Assembly: GCA_034359265.1 (NCBI GenBank)
Contig: CP136891.1
Coordinates: forward strand, 7,888,501-7,952,500
DNA from: Canna indica
Lineage: Eukaryota; Streptophyta; Magnoliopsida; Zingiberales; Cannaceae
DNA length: 64,000 nucleotides
Direction: 5' to 3'
Positions 1 through 12,700 of this stretch are shown one piece after another; the stretch's first letter is position 1; each line of letters starts with the position of its first letter. A program made the position numbers and the translations under genes. A model generated the notes under the pieces. That model was not told the origin of the DNA. It ran no database searches and saw nothing but the letters and a program-made list of their open reading frames with translations.

Positions 1-1840
1 CAAACAAAAATTATAAGAAAGCATGATGTTATAAGAAACTTGTTTCCCTGCCTAATTAATGTTTAGGATAAATTGCATGTACATCTCCTCTAAAATTACT
101 CATGCAAAGCTAGAAAATATGTGTTTTAATATATATAACATGTTAGATGACATGATAAAAGAGATGTTTGTATAATTAACCTTCTAAGTTTATCTATGAG
201 AACTCCCACCTATCAATCTACATATTATTTCTCTTCTTTTGCTTTTCATTCTTTTGGGGTTAAATCATGGACTCACTCTTGAAAGTTTGTCAGGGGCATT
301 AATAATTATATATCCATTCTTTTCAGCAAAGAACAAAGCATAATAATAAAAAGATAAAATGATATAATGGGAGGGCAACTGGTGAGTATGAAAAAGACTA
401 AAGCTTTATCTCCTCCCCTACATCTGAGCCTTATGCTGGTCTACTGCAGCAACAGGACTTGCTGCTGTTCCATGGATGATAAGGAAACAAGCAGAGGGGT
501 CTTGTGCTGCACAAAATGCTGGCCCCAGAAGTGAGCTGTGCTAGCTTGATGAATCTTTTGGTACTATTTTTTGTTTGGGATGTAATAAAAGAATGGAGTC
601 CTCCATGTTCCACTCGATTCATGACAGGCTCAGCTCTCCCTGACAACCTCTACCACCGATTTGTTCAAATGTCCAAGCCAGTGGCTGGGTGGGTCCAGGT
701 ACAACCAGATACTGAAATGGTACAGGTTGTGCCATGTCCAATCCCAGACCTAAAATTTGGTGCGCTAAATTCTCATCAATCTAACTGTTTCCAGTTTCCA
801 CCAGCATAGAAACTAGGAAGTCTTTTGTGTAATAAAATTCACTATTATGTTTGATTATTAGGATCTGATTGACCTATATGATCTACAGCTTGATAATAAA
901 TGAAAACAAGGGTTCTGTGTTGGGAATGAATGATGACGGAGAAGAGCAAATGGGAGGCAGAAGAGAAGGGAGAAATGAAGATGGATTGTTTGCAGACAGA
1001 CGAACATTCACTCTGTAGAATCCACCATAAACAATTAAAGCTATGACTGCTGTGCACGTGGCCGGCCTGGACAAAGCATTTGGAGTCAATGCTGCATGAC
1101 AAACAACAAGGAGGAATTATAATAATCTTTGGACGGATTTGTTTAACCCAAATAAATCAAGGCGAAGAACAAGGAGCTGACTCACGCTATCATCAGGTAA
1201 AAGAAGATTTCCATGCTCGCTTATGCCTCTCATCATTACCCCCTTCTGTACCTTTCATTCTTCTTCTTCTTCTTCACAGTAGAAATGTCAGTCAGCTTAC
1301 CCAACAGAGAAAGAACAAGGTTAACAATTGTCACAACTGTAAACACAATGATCTTCTTTTTCCTCCTTCAATAAAAAGGCCTTGAAGGAAAGAGTGCCCT
1401 GAAGCTTTTTTGAAGGCAGGCGTTTGAGTCGCACACAACAACAATTGATAGTAAGAACAAAATGAGAGAAGTTACTGAAGTATATAAAAATACCATGCAC
1501 AACAGATTTAGATGTATCATGTATGATTAAGTAAGGAAGACAAGGTAGATCCTTTTGGTATCAGAAGTTTCTAACAATGCAAACCATATATATGACAAAT
1601 TCTTAGACGGCAATGTACAAAGCATTTACAATGATCATAATAATAAGCAGCGAGTTACTAAATATAGCAACAAACTCACAATTAAACCAATATAATCTTG
1701 TCTCCAATAAACAAACCAATCACACACCGACAGTAAAAAAGAAAACAAAAACTTTAATCATGGAGAAAACCCGTTCTTCCTAATTTATGCTTTTATTTCT
1801 TTCGGTTAAATAAATGGCAATGAAGAAGGATAGCAGCTGC
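1..1840. other. intergenic, no supported gene
   Basis: I see no coding exon with a recognisable domain here. Short open frames near 431-809 and 1814-2179 show no family similarity, and the latter lies antisense to the last patellin exon. The part nearest 1840 should hold the patellin 3' UTR. Slightly GC-richer DNA at about 430-1400 could be a non-coding transcript or a decayed gene, but nothing in it decides this. Confidence 0.5.
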
Positions 1841-4246
1841 TTATGTGGATTCAGTGCAACTCGTAGCCTTGGATCTGTAAAGGAGCTTCTTCTTCTTGGA
1901 TGTTGGGTTTTCAATGTTAAGAACCACCTTTCCAGGCTCGCCGATCTTGAAGGAAGTCTTGATTACAGGTTCATCAGTGGCAATCAGTTTCCTGGTCTTT
2001 TGCACAATCACAGTGTACCCGTCTTCCGCGCTCGGCACAAACTCAGCACCATAACTCACCTCCCACCCCAAGACTCGGAGTTCCCAGACCAGATGAGTTG
2101 CCTGGAAGATAGAACCATGATTCAAACAAATACCATTACTGAAGAATTTAAAGCAAGAAATATTGACTTCTTCGAATGAGCTATTGATCCAGTTCAAAAC
2201 AAAGAGAAACTAGGCATGACATGGATGGAATTTGAATCACAACCTCAGTAGCTGGTATTTCTATCGATTGCTTCGACGAAGGCTTGATGGTAACCTCAGT
2301 AACAGCATCAGCATTAGTGAAATCTGGATCATTCTCCTTGCTTAGGCCTCCAAATGCAACTGGGACTTGTTCAGGTGCTATGTATCTGCCAAGAACATGA
2401 AAATTGTAAGATGATCTTTGAAGTACTCGAAAACAACATTGACAGTGTGATTTCAGGATTCTTTACACACTTGAATAGAGTGTCTGCTGATTTGGATGGG
2501 CCAGCGAAGACGAACTTGCTCTTGGTCCTCTGGGTGAAGAAGGGACTCATCATCCTATTGAAAGCCAAATACCACCATGGAACATTGATGAACACCTAAA
2601 ATGACACAGATGCTAAGAATTATATATGTTTGCACTTTGCAGAAGATTTCATCTTATACATGATAGTGCATTAATGTTTCCCATGGACGAATTAGATATA
2701 CAGGATTATTCTCATATAGAAATCGAAACTTAAATAAAAATTCTTGAAAATAATTGAGATTTATGCAAGGATTCTGACAGAAGAATCTGCAGAAGAGCTC
2801 TTAGAATGACTGCAGCCATTATATAAGAAAAATCCTAGGAAGATGGAAGGTAATTTAAGTTGTATAGTCTTCAGTTCCAATAAGATGCTAATTTAGAAGA
2901 TAATCGCAAGGACAGTTGAATTGGGAGAGGCAATGAGGATTATGATCTCTGAGCTATAAAAATACCTTTTTGGCGATGAACTCGGGGTAATTGTCCTGCA
3001 ACAGGGTGACTGCCCGCTTAGTGGCCTGGCGATGCTTCCCAAGCCGCGGCGTGTTCTTGAGATCGGTCACCTGGACCATAGAAGAGATGCCGCCGGGAGT
3101 GAAGTCCAAGAGCTCTCTGATTCCCTTTTCCAGGTATTGGATCCTCCACTTGAGGAACTTCAGCCTCTTCTCCTCGTCCCCAAAGGCCTTCTCGTAGAGC
3201 TCCTTGTTTTGGAACTCTCCATAGACGTTGTAGCACACTGGGTGGCCCTCCTTGTCAACGCCGTGCATGAACACAGCCTTCTCCAGCACCGGCAGGCCAA
3301 GGTCCTCCTCGAGAAGGGTCTCGATGCCGAATTGCTTCCTCCAGATTACAGCGTTCTTAAGCATGGTCAAGGCTTCGTTCACCTTGAAGTCCCGGGCGCG
3401 GAGGAATTTGAGGAGAACAGTGTCGCTCTTCTCGTCGCCGAGGAGGGGAACGCCCCAAATGAATACATCTTCCGGTGGCTCCGCTGGTGGTGCGGCAGGG
3501 GTTTCAGCTGGAGGCTCCTTTGCCACCTCCTCCGCTGCCGGAGTGACCTCCACGGTTGTCGCCGGAGGAGGGGTCGCAGCGGGAACAACGGTCTCCTCGA
3601 TGGCTTCTACTGTCTTCGCGCAGTCATCCTCGGCCGCAACAGCTTTCTCCTCAAGAGGCGGCGGAGGAGGAGGTAAGGACTCCTCCTTTACAGGTGGAAC
3701 GGTCTCTTCCTCGACCTCCGTCTTCGGACACTTCTCCTCCGCCACCTCCGGCGGCGGAGCGGGTGCATCAGTCTCAGCTTGCTTAGGGGGCTCTTCAGGC
3801 GCAGTCTTGGGTTCCTCCGGAGCAGAGGCGGCAGCAGGCTCTTCAGACTTGGGCTCCTCCTCCTTTGCCGGAGGCGGCAGGGGAGGAGGCGGAGGGGCGA
3901 ACTCGTTCTTAGCGAGGGCCGCTTGGATGAGCTGCTTCAGCTCATCGAGGGCCTTCTTCTCGGGGTCGACGAGGTCTTCGACAACGTTGCTCTCCTCCTT
4001 GAAGGAGACAGACTCTCCTACGGCGGCATCATCGGTGGGAGCACCCTCTTCCGCTTCGGGTTTCTTGTCCTCAGCCTCGGGAGCTGCCTCCTCGGCGGGC
4101 TTCTTGGCTTCCTCCGCGGCTTCAGTGGCGGGTGCTGGTGGTGGCGCCTCGGTGACCGCCGCCTTCTCGTCGGCGGGAGCCTCGGGCACGACTACCTCAC
4201 AGGCGGGGGGCGCATCGGATACCTTGCTCTGGGTTTCTTCCGCCAT
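1841..4246 (-). CDS. PATL: patellin, SEC14/GOLD phosphoinositide-binding protein
   Basis: Four exons on the minus strand: 4246-2966, 2595-2471, 2385-2244 and 2101-1841, giving 602 aa with GT-AG junctions in phase. Residues 1 to about 258 are very acidic and rich in Pro, Ala and Glu. A CRAL-TRIO N region begins near residue 260 (DVFIWGVPLLGDEKSD), followed by the SEC14 lipid-binding domain (HGVDKEGHPVCYNVYGEF, then VFINVPWWYLAF in exon 2). The GOLD domain forms the C-terminus (WELRVLGWEVSYGAEF in exon 4). Patellins are peripheral membrane proteins that bind phosphoinositides and act at the cell plate, plasma membrane and endosomes. The start is the first ATG after a GA-rich leader. Length and domain order fit the family. 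I cannot assign the paralog number. Confidence 0.95.
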
Positions 4247-4250
4247 GGTG

Positions 4251-4251
<1 letters not shown>

Positions 4252-4284
<33 letters not shown>
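4252..4284. repeat. (GA)n microsatellite in patellin leader
   Basis: An almost perfect GA run sits directly upstream of the patellin ATG on the coding-strand CT side, so it probably lies in the 5' UTR. Such CT/GA tracts are common in plant leaders and are length-polymorphic. Confidence 0.85.
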
Positions 4285-4287
<3 letters not shown>

Positions 4288-4330
4288 TGGGCGGAGAAAG
4301 AGAGTACGTATAGTAATAAATAAATAGAAA

Positions 4331-5787
4331 GGAGGCGGTTTAATGGAAATGTAAAGGTCTAGACTCTAGAGTTACTAGATAGAGAAAGTAGGAATACATT
4401 TCCATTTTTTAATAAATAATTATGTAAATATTTTTTTTTTATCATTTATAATGTAAATTTTTCTGGTAAAAATAATGTAATTATCATTTTATCCAAAAAC
4501 GATCAAACTCCTACGTGAATAAATTGCGAAAGAAGCTAACTTGCTATAATTAAGAGAATAATAATATAACTACTATAAAAAATAGTATTTAATGGAAATC
4601 TCAAAAGAAATAATTAAAATTAGCCATTTATTATGTGTTCACTATTTCCAACTAGAATATGGTAGCAATACATATGTCATAAAATTTTAAATAATTAAAA
4701 TTGTTCTCCCTTTTAAGATTATTGTCTTTAATCAATATATAAAATCATCATATTTTAAATTAATAAGACAAATGTCCTTCAAAGCATGCTTGATTATTTA
4801 TCAAATAATTAATGTGTTGCTTACAAGAACAGGTCAAGTGGTGAAATTTTTTGTTTTGTTACTTGTTGGATACACATGACCAAAGTTGTAATTATATAAT
4901 TCCACTCAATAATAGAATTCTTGCAAGCCATGACAAAAACTAGAAATATCATAATGTCAGATATGAAAATTAGAAATTTGCTACATAAATAAAACCCCCC
5001 AAGTTATATTATTGATTTTGATGAGCTAATTATTACATCACCTACAATAAGGCAAACAAAACAAATAATATAGATATTCTTAAAAAGTGTGCATTGTGTT
5101 TGGGTCAATTGATCACAGTGTTAATGAATTGGTGAATTATACCGCATAATATATACTGGACTAGACTGTATTTTAGGATCGACCAAATCAAAACTCATAA
5201 TCACCTGCACTCATGAATCATACTCTAATCAAATCAACTACAACTAGTCTAGAGACTTCACTCGACCATGTAAGAATATTCACATCCTTCATTAATTACC
5301 AGATATTCAACAATAATGAGCTCGACATTTTGAGGATAAATCTCGACCCATTTCGGGCATATCCCAAGCGAAATCTAGGAAGACATTATCGTCCTGAGGC
5401 ATCCCTAACATGTAATATAAACAAATGACAGACATCAAGTATACTCTCGATTTTAATTTTATACCCATCATTTGAAATTCTTTTTTAATTAAGTATCGAA
5501 GTGTCTCTGCAGGTCCCTCCACTGGAGCAGCACCAGACTAAGAGACGCGCGGACCCTCATCAGTCTAATATCAAGCAAAAATATATAAATTTATGGTATG
5601 TTTGCTTCATTGAATAGGATATGATAGGATAAGATTGGATAATAAATAAGAGATGATTTGGTATGAATCTTTTAAATTCGGTGTATATCGAATATCATAT
5701 TAATTTTATATTATTCTAATTCTATTTTTTTTAATCAATGCACTAAATAAACGATGGATTCAAATCCATATCTTATCATATCTCCCT
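4331..5787. other. AT-rich intergenic DNA upstream of patellin
   Basis: No coding exon was seen. The near part (4290-4400) should hold the patellin promoter. The far part contains a dispersed repeat at 5180-5575, listed separately. Confidence 0.5.
5180..5575. repeat. dispersed repeat, possible LTR remnant, copy 1
   Basis: A stretch containing ACATCCTTCATTAATTA, then a block around AATGAG..GAGGATAAA.CTCGAC and GCATATCC, and further on GAGACGCG. The same order of blocks recurs at 19905-20135, so this is a dispersed repeat and not unique DNA. The C-rich tail with GTCCCTCCACTGGAGCAGC looks like degraded LTR sequence, but no paired LTR, primer-binding site or polyprotein is present. The class is therefore uncertain. 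Confidence 0.5.
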
Positions 5788-6255
5788 TAGGGGTGTTCAC
5801 GGGTCGGGTTGGGTCAGGTCGGGTCGGATTTAGGGAAAAAATCGATCTGACCCGACCAAGTATAATCGGGTCGGGTCGGGTCGGGTCGGGTTTAGGGAAA
5901 AAATCGATCTGACCCGACCAAGTATAATCGGGTCGGGTCGGGTCGAAAATTTTTCACCTCTCAAACCCGACCTGACCCAACCCGACCTAGGTCAGGTCGG
6001 GTAGTCGGGTTTACCCGTTTAGGAAAAAATGAGTTGTTAACAATATTTTTTTTAATATATATATATTAAAAATAATTAAAAAATATAAAAATTCGGATAA
6101 TCGGGTCGGGTCTCAGGTCATCGGGTTTTCAATATTGAAACCCGGACCCGACCCGATTATAATCGGGTTTCAAATATTTGAACCCGACCTGATTGGTTCG
6201 GATCGGGTCGGTTTTTCGGATTCATTGGATCGGGTTTGACCCATGAACAATCATG
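5788..6255. mobile_element. hAT-like non-autonomous element with GGGTC low-complexity ends
   Basis: The left end reads TAGGGGTGTTCACGGGTCGG and the right end is a degraded inverted counterpart (GGGTTTGACCCATGAACAAT). The interior is mostly GGGTCGGGTC on the left and CCCGACCCGA on the right, a sequence fold typical of plant hAT-type miniature elements. An internal 63-bp unit (TTTAGGGAAAAAATCGATC and neighbours) is present twice in tandem at 5829-5954. No transposase is encoded. I could not find a clean 8-bp target duplication, so the borders are approximate. Confidence 0.6.
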
Positions 6256-9200
6256 ATCTTCCTTGATCACATGAAGCAAATAAGCCCTTATGAATTATTA
6301 TTAGATCATCTAGGATAGGAAAAAAAATTCTTAAAAAAATAATTTTATTTGGAAATCCACTGGATAATGTTTTTTTCTATAAATATAAAAAAGATAATTC
6401 CGTCTTTTTTCCCTATTTCTGAAATATCTCTCCTTAATCCTCATCCTACAAAAATCAAATGACATATTTTGTCCTCTTGCAAAACTAGTCAATGGTGAAG
6501 TGATTTTCTAGACAAATAAATTAGTGTCAATGAGCATTAAACAAATAGCTCATCTTATAACTATTGATTGTGATAAGGTATTAATGTTTGATGGCTACCT
6601 TTTAATTGTATAAAGTATAATCATAAATATTGTTGGCTTCACAAACGTCTACATGTACTTGAAGCCCTCTTTATTTTGATCAGTGACATCAAAATGTCAT
6701 CCAATTCTCATAAAAGACATTTCTAATTATATATTTATTTATATGAAGGACAGTGACAAGGGAAGTCTTTATATATTTATATAAAGTAACAAAATTAGGT
6801 TGGATAATTTTTGATAATTTGCTAATTCAATTATCCATTTGAGTCAACTAGAACCCAATCCGGTTTGATCTTAATCTCTCTTTTTTTTCAAAAAAAAAAT
6901 CTAAATTAAATTGAGATCCAACTAAATTTACTTAGTTCTATTGAATTGAACCAAATCTTATACAAAATATTTTCAATCAATTATTACTAAAAATTAATAG
7001 AAATAAAAATTTAATTAATTAAAAAATAATATAATGTTAATTAAGGTTTTGTGTTCCTTGTTGGTTTTGAAATACCGATCCTTAAATTGAACCAGATTTC
7101 AAGTTTAGATTGGTTGAATTTAGATTTTTCAATTAAACCGAATAATATATGGACAATAGTCCTAGAATTCGATAATTATTAGTGTTGTGATATTTTTTTA
7201 AAAAATTAATTTTATAATATGACCACTATAAAAATCACATGAACATAAAAATATATGCACAATGAGCATTAGAATGTGTACATATATAGACGTAGAAAGA
7301 CGCATAAAGCGTTAAAATTGTGGATCAAATTCATGATCTATTAATAATATACTTGCATGTCTCACCATTAAGCTACTAGTCCGGGTCGACAATATTATGA
7401 TATTTTTACCATCATTATTTGTAAGCATCTCTAATTGCATTATTCAAAGGGGCTGTTTGTTCATCTAATTGAATAATTAGTTCAAACCACTCCCAGTTCA
7501 TCATAGTTATCATTGGGAAGAACCCTAGAACACAAATAAGGCAGGGAAAGATAACCCCAGTGCCACTACTACCAAGGATTGGATCTCACCATTGTATACT
7601 TCAAAGTTCAAACCATCTCAATCCAAGTTAACCCTACACAATGACACCTCTACCTTTTCTTTAGAACATTTTAATGATCTTGTCCAAGTCCAACCAAGAT
7701 TCCTCTTTATCTCATTCCTGGGGCTGGAGTTGGTCATAAGCTCTTGTGACTTGGTCAATTATTATTTGGATCTTAGTTTCTGAAGTCTGCATATCACTGT
7801 AGCAATGTGGAAAGGAGGGAGATTGATGTCATGACAAAGTTTGAAGACTGTAGTAGGTAGTTCAAGGATAGTTGATGAACTTGGGTGCTTAAAATTCAAT
7901 TCATGAGCAGCAACAGGTATTTTTCTGTGAAGAAGATTCAAACACCTCTAGATTTATCTATTGATAGAATAATGATGTTGTTTGCCATCTTAAGCAATTG
8001 CATACAATTTGATATGAAGAGGGCAATTTAGTAGGCAAGAATATATGTGGCATTTGACTTCTCTAATGATACCTATTTGAGAACCTAACCTATAATTGTA
8101 CGAATACATTTTTTCTATGATTTTATAGATTGACTTGAGTATGTCTTTTCCTTTCTGTCATTACCTCTCTACCCCAAGATTCATAATCTGTGTGATATTT
8201 TTTTTCTAGTTACTTGAACTCTGACTTTTGCTAAAACTAAAAAGTGAGACTGAAGAAATTTAAATTTTGGATGAGTAGATATTCCTAAGATGTATATGTA
8301 TATGTGAAGTATCAAACAAAACTTTAAGAAATTTCATTTCCAGAGGAAAAACAAAAGGGTGGAAGATAAAATCATCTCAAAAAAAAAAAATCAAAATTTT
8401 CTTATCCTAAATATCTTGGTGCATGCAAACTTTGAAAATTCCAATATTTACAAGTATATCATTTTACCTTCTGATTTTTTTTTCAAAGAAATGAAAACAA
8501 CTAAAATATATTTAAAATTTTTCTTCATATATAATTACTGTGCCATCATTTATTGTCATCCCCTTGAAATTTAGTGAAATGAAGCGAACCCGTTGAAACA
8601 ATGACAGCGGAGTTGAGAACATGTATTGCGGCTACAAGACTCATTTCATTCTTGCTAAAACCAACAGCTAAGAGAAGATGCAGGTAGATAAGAATTCTGG
8701 TATGCATTTGTTTTCATTCCCCCTCTTAAGAGTTAAGACATTAAGATTATGACAATGATGAGGATGATGGTGATGGAATTAATATCATAATCCATCTTTA
8801 GCTACTCAAACTGTGGAAACTCTGTTGGAATTCAATATGCTGAGTTCGATGTTCTTCCCACCTCTCCTTTTATATATTCCAAAGGTATAAATTGCAAGGA
8901 AAGACTTCCATGATAAACGCAAATCATTATCATATAACAGAGGTGACAACCGATGCTGAAAGGGATGCCCAATATTTTGATTCAACTCTTTCTACCTCTT
9001 ACATTCTATAAGAAAAGAGATTCCTTTCTATCCAAGAAAAGAAATAATGGTGCTTGCAAAGCTGGAAATCATGTTTATTTTTAGAGGTATTATTTTCTAC
9101 CAACCAATCATTTGTTTGCATATAAGAATTTTGGATCTATTCAGCCTTGTTAATAGAACATTAGGTAGGCCAACCCAGATTATGATTACTCAGAGAAATT

Positions 9201-9712
9201 ATTCCCTTGTTTATTTCTTCTTTTGCAAAAAGTGGAAATCAATATAAGAAGTTAAGTGAATCAATCAGGATGTTGAACAATATTTCTGCAGAAAAGAATG
9301 TGGGTGCCTCAACATCCTCCTGGAGCATTAGCAATGAGAAAAATTACTCTCTCGATGGACACTTTCAAACCAAGATAGGTTTTCTATTACTTGAAAAGAA
9401 AAAAGCAATAGAACAGCATTACTTATCTCTGTATTCATTTGTTCAGGGGTGATAAGGTTCCAAGTATTAAGTTACCCAAAACAGAACTAGTAATAATTAA
9501 TACTTGATTTCTACAAGATTGAAGACAAGACACTATCTCCTAATTAAGTATATGCAGACCTCCTTTAGGGCCATCAAAAGATATGAAAGCAAATAAATTT
9601 GAATAATACCAAGCAAACAAAAGCAGGGCTTTCGTATCTGCCATCACACTGAACAAAGCTGCTGTCGTGGCGATGTGATGTTCAACATGCACCAAGCTTC
9701 CTGATCCTGGAC
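6256..9712. other. AT-rich intergenic DNA
   Basis: No exon of a recognisable protein was found. Short open frames (7592-7783, 8359-8574, 9047-9247, 9207-9452) have no domain, no splice context and AT-driven codon use, so I leave them out. The last few hundred bases before 9713 should include the 3' UTR of the TMN1-like gene. Confidence 0.5.
7321..7381 (-). repeat. tRNA-like / SINE-head relic
   Basis: On the minus strand the stretch reads TAGCTTAATGG, a good pol III box A (7375-7365). About 33 bases later comes GAATTTGATCC (7332-7322), a weak box B. The cloverleaf is not intact, and the surrounding DNA is AT-rich. A decayed tRNA or tRNA-derived SINE head is the likeliest reading. Confidence 0.3.
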
Positions 9713-12700
9713 CTAATCGCATTTGATGTTTCTGTATATCCTTCTCACAAACATGGTAGAGCCGAGATATCCGACAGCACCTAAAATTTTAGAGTAATCT
9801 GTAAGTAATAGAGGTTATCCATATACAAGTGATTGGGCAAGAAATACTCACCACATAGTATGCCTAAACCCAAACAAAACATCAATGTGTAGCCAAAATA
9901 GAAGCTAGTTTGGAAAAAGCCGGACATCTTGGTCTTCATGTGGAAGTAATACACAGAGTAGAGGTACACGTAAACAGCTGTTGAAGCAGCAGAGAAGAAT
10001 GATGTCCACTGCCAGTGATAGTTCTCGGCATTAAGCAAGAAATATGTGCCAACGATTGTGACACATACAGTGACAATAATTAAAATCAGGAAAACCAGAA
10101 GCATGAAACCATAGACATAGTACACCTGACAAATATGACAGAGCAGAGAGGATTAAAAAGAAATTCAAGCATTGGTATCAAATGCACAAGGCTAATTTAA
10201 TTCAATATGAAAAATTTGTACGGAAAAAGATATACAATGATGGAAAGAACAGCTGGGCCAATAAGAAAATGACAAAAAAACATTTAAAAAGTCCAATAGC
10301 AAAACAAGGAGAAATCATACACAGAGAACAAAACTATAATTTGCAAGAAAAAAAAACATCTTTTAGCAAACAATACCTTGTAGTTCCAGAAGGATGTGAA
10401 GACGAAATACATCTCAATAAATATGCTACCAAAAGGAAGCAAGCCGCCCATAAGTGAGATTATGGAAGGTGTAAGGTACCATTTCTTTTCAGGTATAGGA
10501 CGAGGAATGGTTTTCACACGGCAAGGGTTGTTTGGAGAACCACTCCAGTTTCTGCCAACAACAGTGCCAAGAAGTGCCAGTGGAAATGAAATGAAAGCCC
10601 AAATTATAAACACAACTACCATAGTGCCAAATGGAATAGCTGCTAGTGACCCATAAAAGATAGCGATAGTGTTAAGTATAAATCCAATCCCAAAGCACAT
10701 AAATGGGAACAAAGATGCAGTGAGAATCATTGACTTTATCCAGTTTTTACCTGAAAGATAATGCAATATGCATTAAAGAACCAATTACAGCAAATAAATT
10801 TGAGCACTCACATTTTGTTAATGTAATAAGAAACAATGAGAAGGATGTTGAGAACCATACCACCATTCCGCGAATAAAGTCCACCACTAACATAGCCTGA
10901 AATGAAAGATGTAAGGGCATAGCACACTATGAAAGTAGTAACAATGGCTCCTCGCCTGGCCAAATAGCATAAATAGTCTGTAGTTAGTGAAGTAACAATG
11001 ATAAATAGATGCTTATGTAGAATTTTAAGCACTTCACAGGAACACTAGTGCTTATGGAATATGAGATCATAGAAGTTATTAGAACAGATGAGCAAAGTGT
11101 GATAAAAGAAAAAAGAAATAGGTAGCAGTTGCAAAAAGGTGTATTCTCAATTACATGTCATATTGACGAATCAAGGATAAGTCAACAGGTTACAGGAAAT
11201 CTTCAAAGAAAAATTATATTTCGAAAAAGAATTCTGACTTGGAAAATGGCATGTCTTACAACCTAAGCGAAGTGGGGTATCAGAGTCCTAATAACTTATT
11301 CTAATCTAGTGTTATCAGAAACTCCAAATAGAAACAACTCCCTACCAATTATTGCAACATTAACTCCCACAACCTACTAAGTTACTAAAAAGAAGCCCCA
11401 AATTTATTTGTTGTCAAGAATATTTGAAGGAATTCACAGGCACTAGTGCACTAATGGTTGGGTGTGAGCACATATTGCCAAAACGTAACAATAGGTCACC
11501 TGCTGATCATGAGATATTCAGGCATGCATAGAACACAGCTCCATTTTGGCGGGTGTGACAATACAATAATAGACAAGATACACCCATACACGTTTGAATT
11601 TTTGCCAAAACAGCATTTAGCAAAGTTGGCTGGAACAATATAGTATTTTGTTCAATTTTCTTGACAACTGACGCTCCAACTTGATTGCAACAACTTAAAA
11701 ATTATGGCAATTGCACAAATTGAAGCTCATGGATCAAAAGTACAATTGAACCTCTACCCTAGTGATTTTTCAAGCAACTAATCCTTTTAGAATCTAGGGA
11801 TAGCAGAATGTCATCCAATTCTGTCAGACATTTCGGAGCTATAACTATTGTCATAGGTAATTAGGTAACAGAGCAGCTATAGATATGCAAATGAAACAAA
11901 TCACAGTTTCTCTTGGGCAAACAATGTCAATAAAATGTATCCCATACAGACTTATGCTTGGGACACAGGTAATTTCCCCCACAATACATGCAAATCATAA
12001 CTAGAAGTTAATCTAAGAGTTTATGAACTTGAAAACTGTTATTGCAATCAGAGAATTGATGAACAAAGGAAGATTAACCCAGAAATTCAGATTAAGAAAA
12101 AACCGAATAAACACATACCCAACATACAACATTCCAATTATCGCCAACAAAATAACCAAAAGGACAAGCATGGCCAGCTGAGCACCAGTACCAACAACTG
12201 CTGAGAGAATAGCTAAACTACATGGGGGGCGAAAGACATCGCCATGAACAAGCTTCCATCCCGATTCTTCACTGACATCTCGTTCCTAGTGAAAGATGTA
12301 AAAAAAAAGAAGATAAAATAAAATAAATTACCATGATATCAATCTATGTTCCGGTTGTTATCATGCATATACAGATTAAATCATTCATTGAAGCCTCAAC
12401 AATCAATAGCTAGAACACAAACTTAAGTGCCATTATATCTAAATATGACCAATGACTCACCAAAGTTTCCAGATCATCATCTTCACGAGCATATTTTGCA
12501 TAATCATTTCTGAGAGTTCGCATCAAAATCATTGATACAAGGCCAGTAAGGAAAATAACCATCATAAAAGAATTAAAAATTGAAAACCAGTGAATCTGCA
12601 AAACAGTAAACATAAATCACTTGAATTGCACAATTGTAGGTAAGGAATAGAGGTATTCATACATGTTGTGACAGAACTAGCAAATACTTCTAACAAAAAA

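Noticed and set aside
431..809. Small frames of 71 and 101 codons near the window start
   Set aside because: No recognisable family, no splice or codon signal, and they overlap on opposite strands.
3252..4327. Long open frames on the plus strand opposite patellin exon 1 (up to 353 codons)
   Set aside because: They are antisense shadows of a GC-rich, Pro/Ala/Glu-biased exon. They translate to Ser/Gly-rich sequence without any domain.
10182..10656. Plus-strand frames across TMN1 exon 10 and its intron
   Set aside because: The minus strand carries a clear EMP70 exon with splice sites. The plus frames are shadows.
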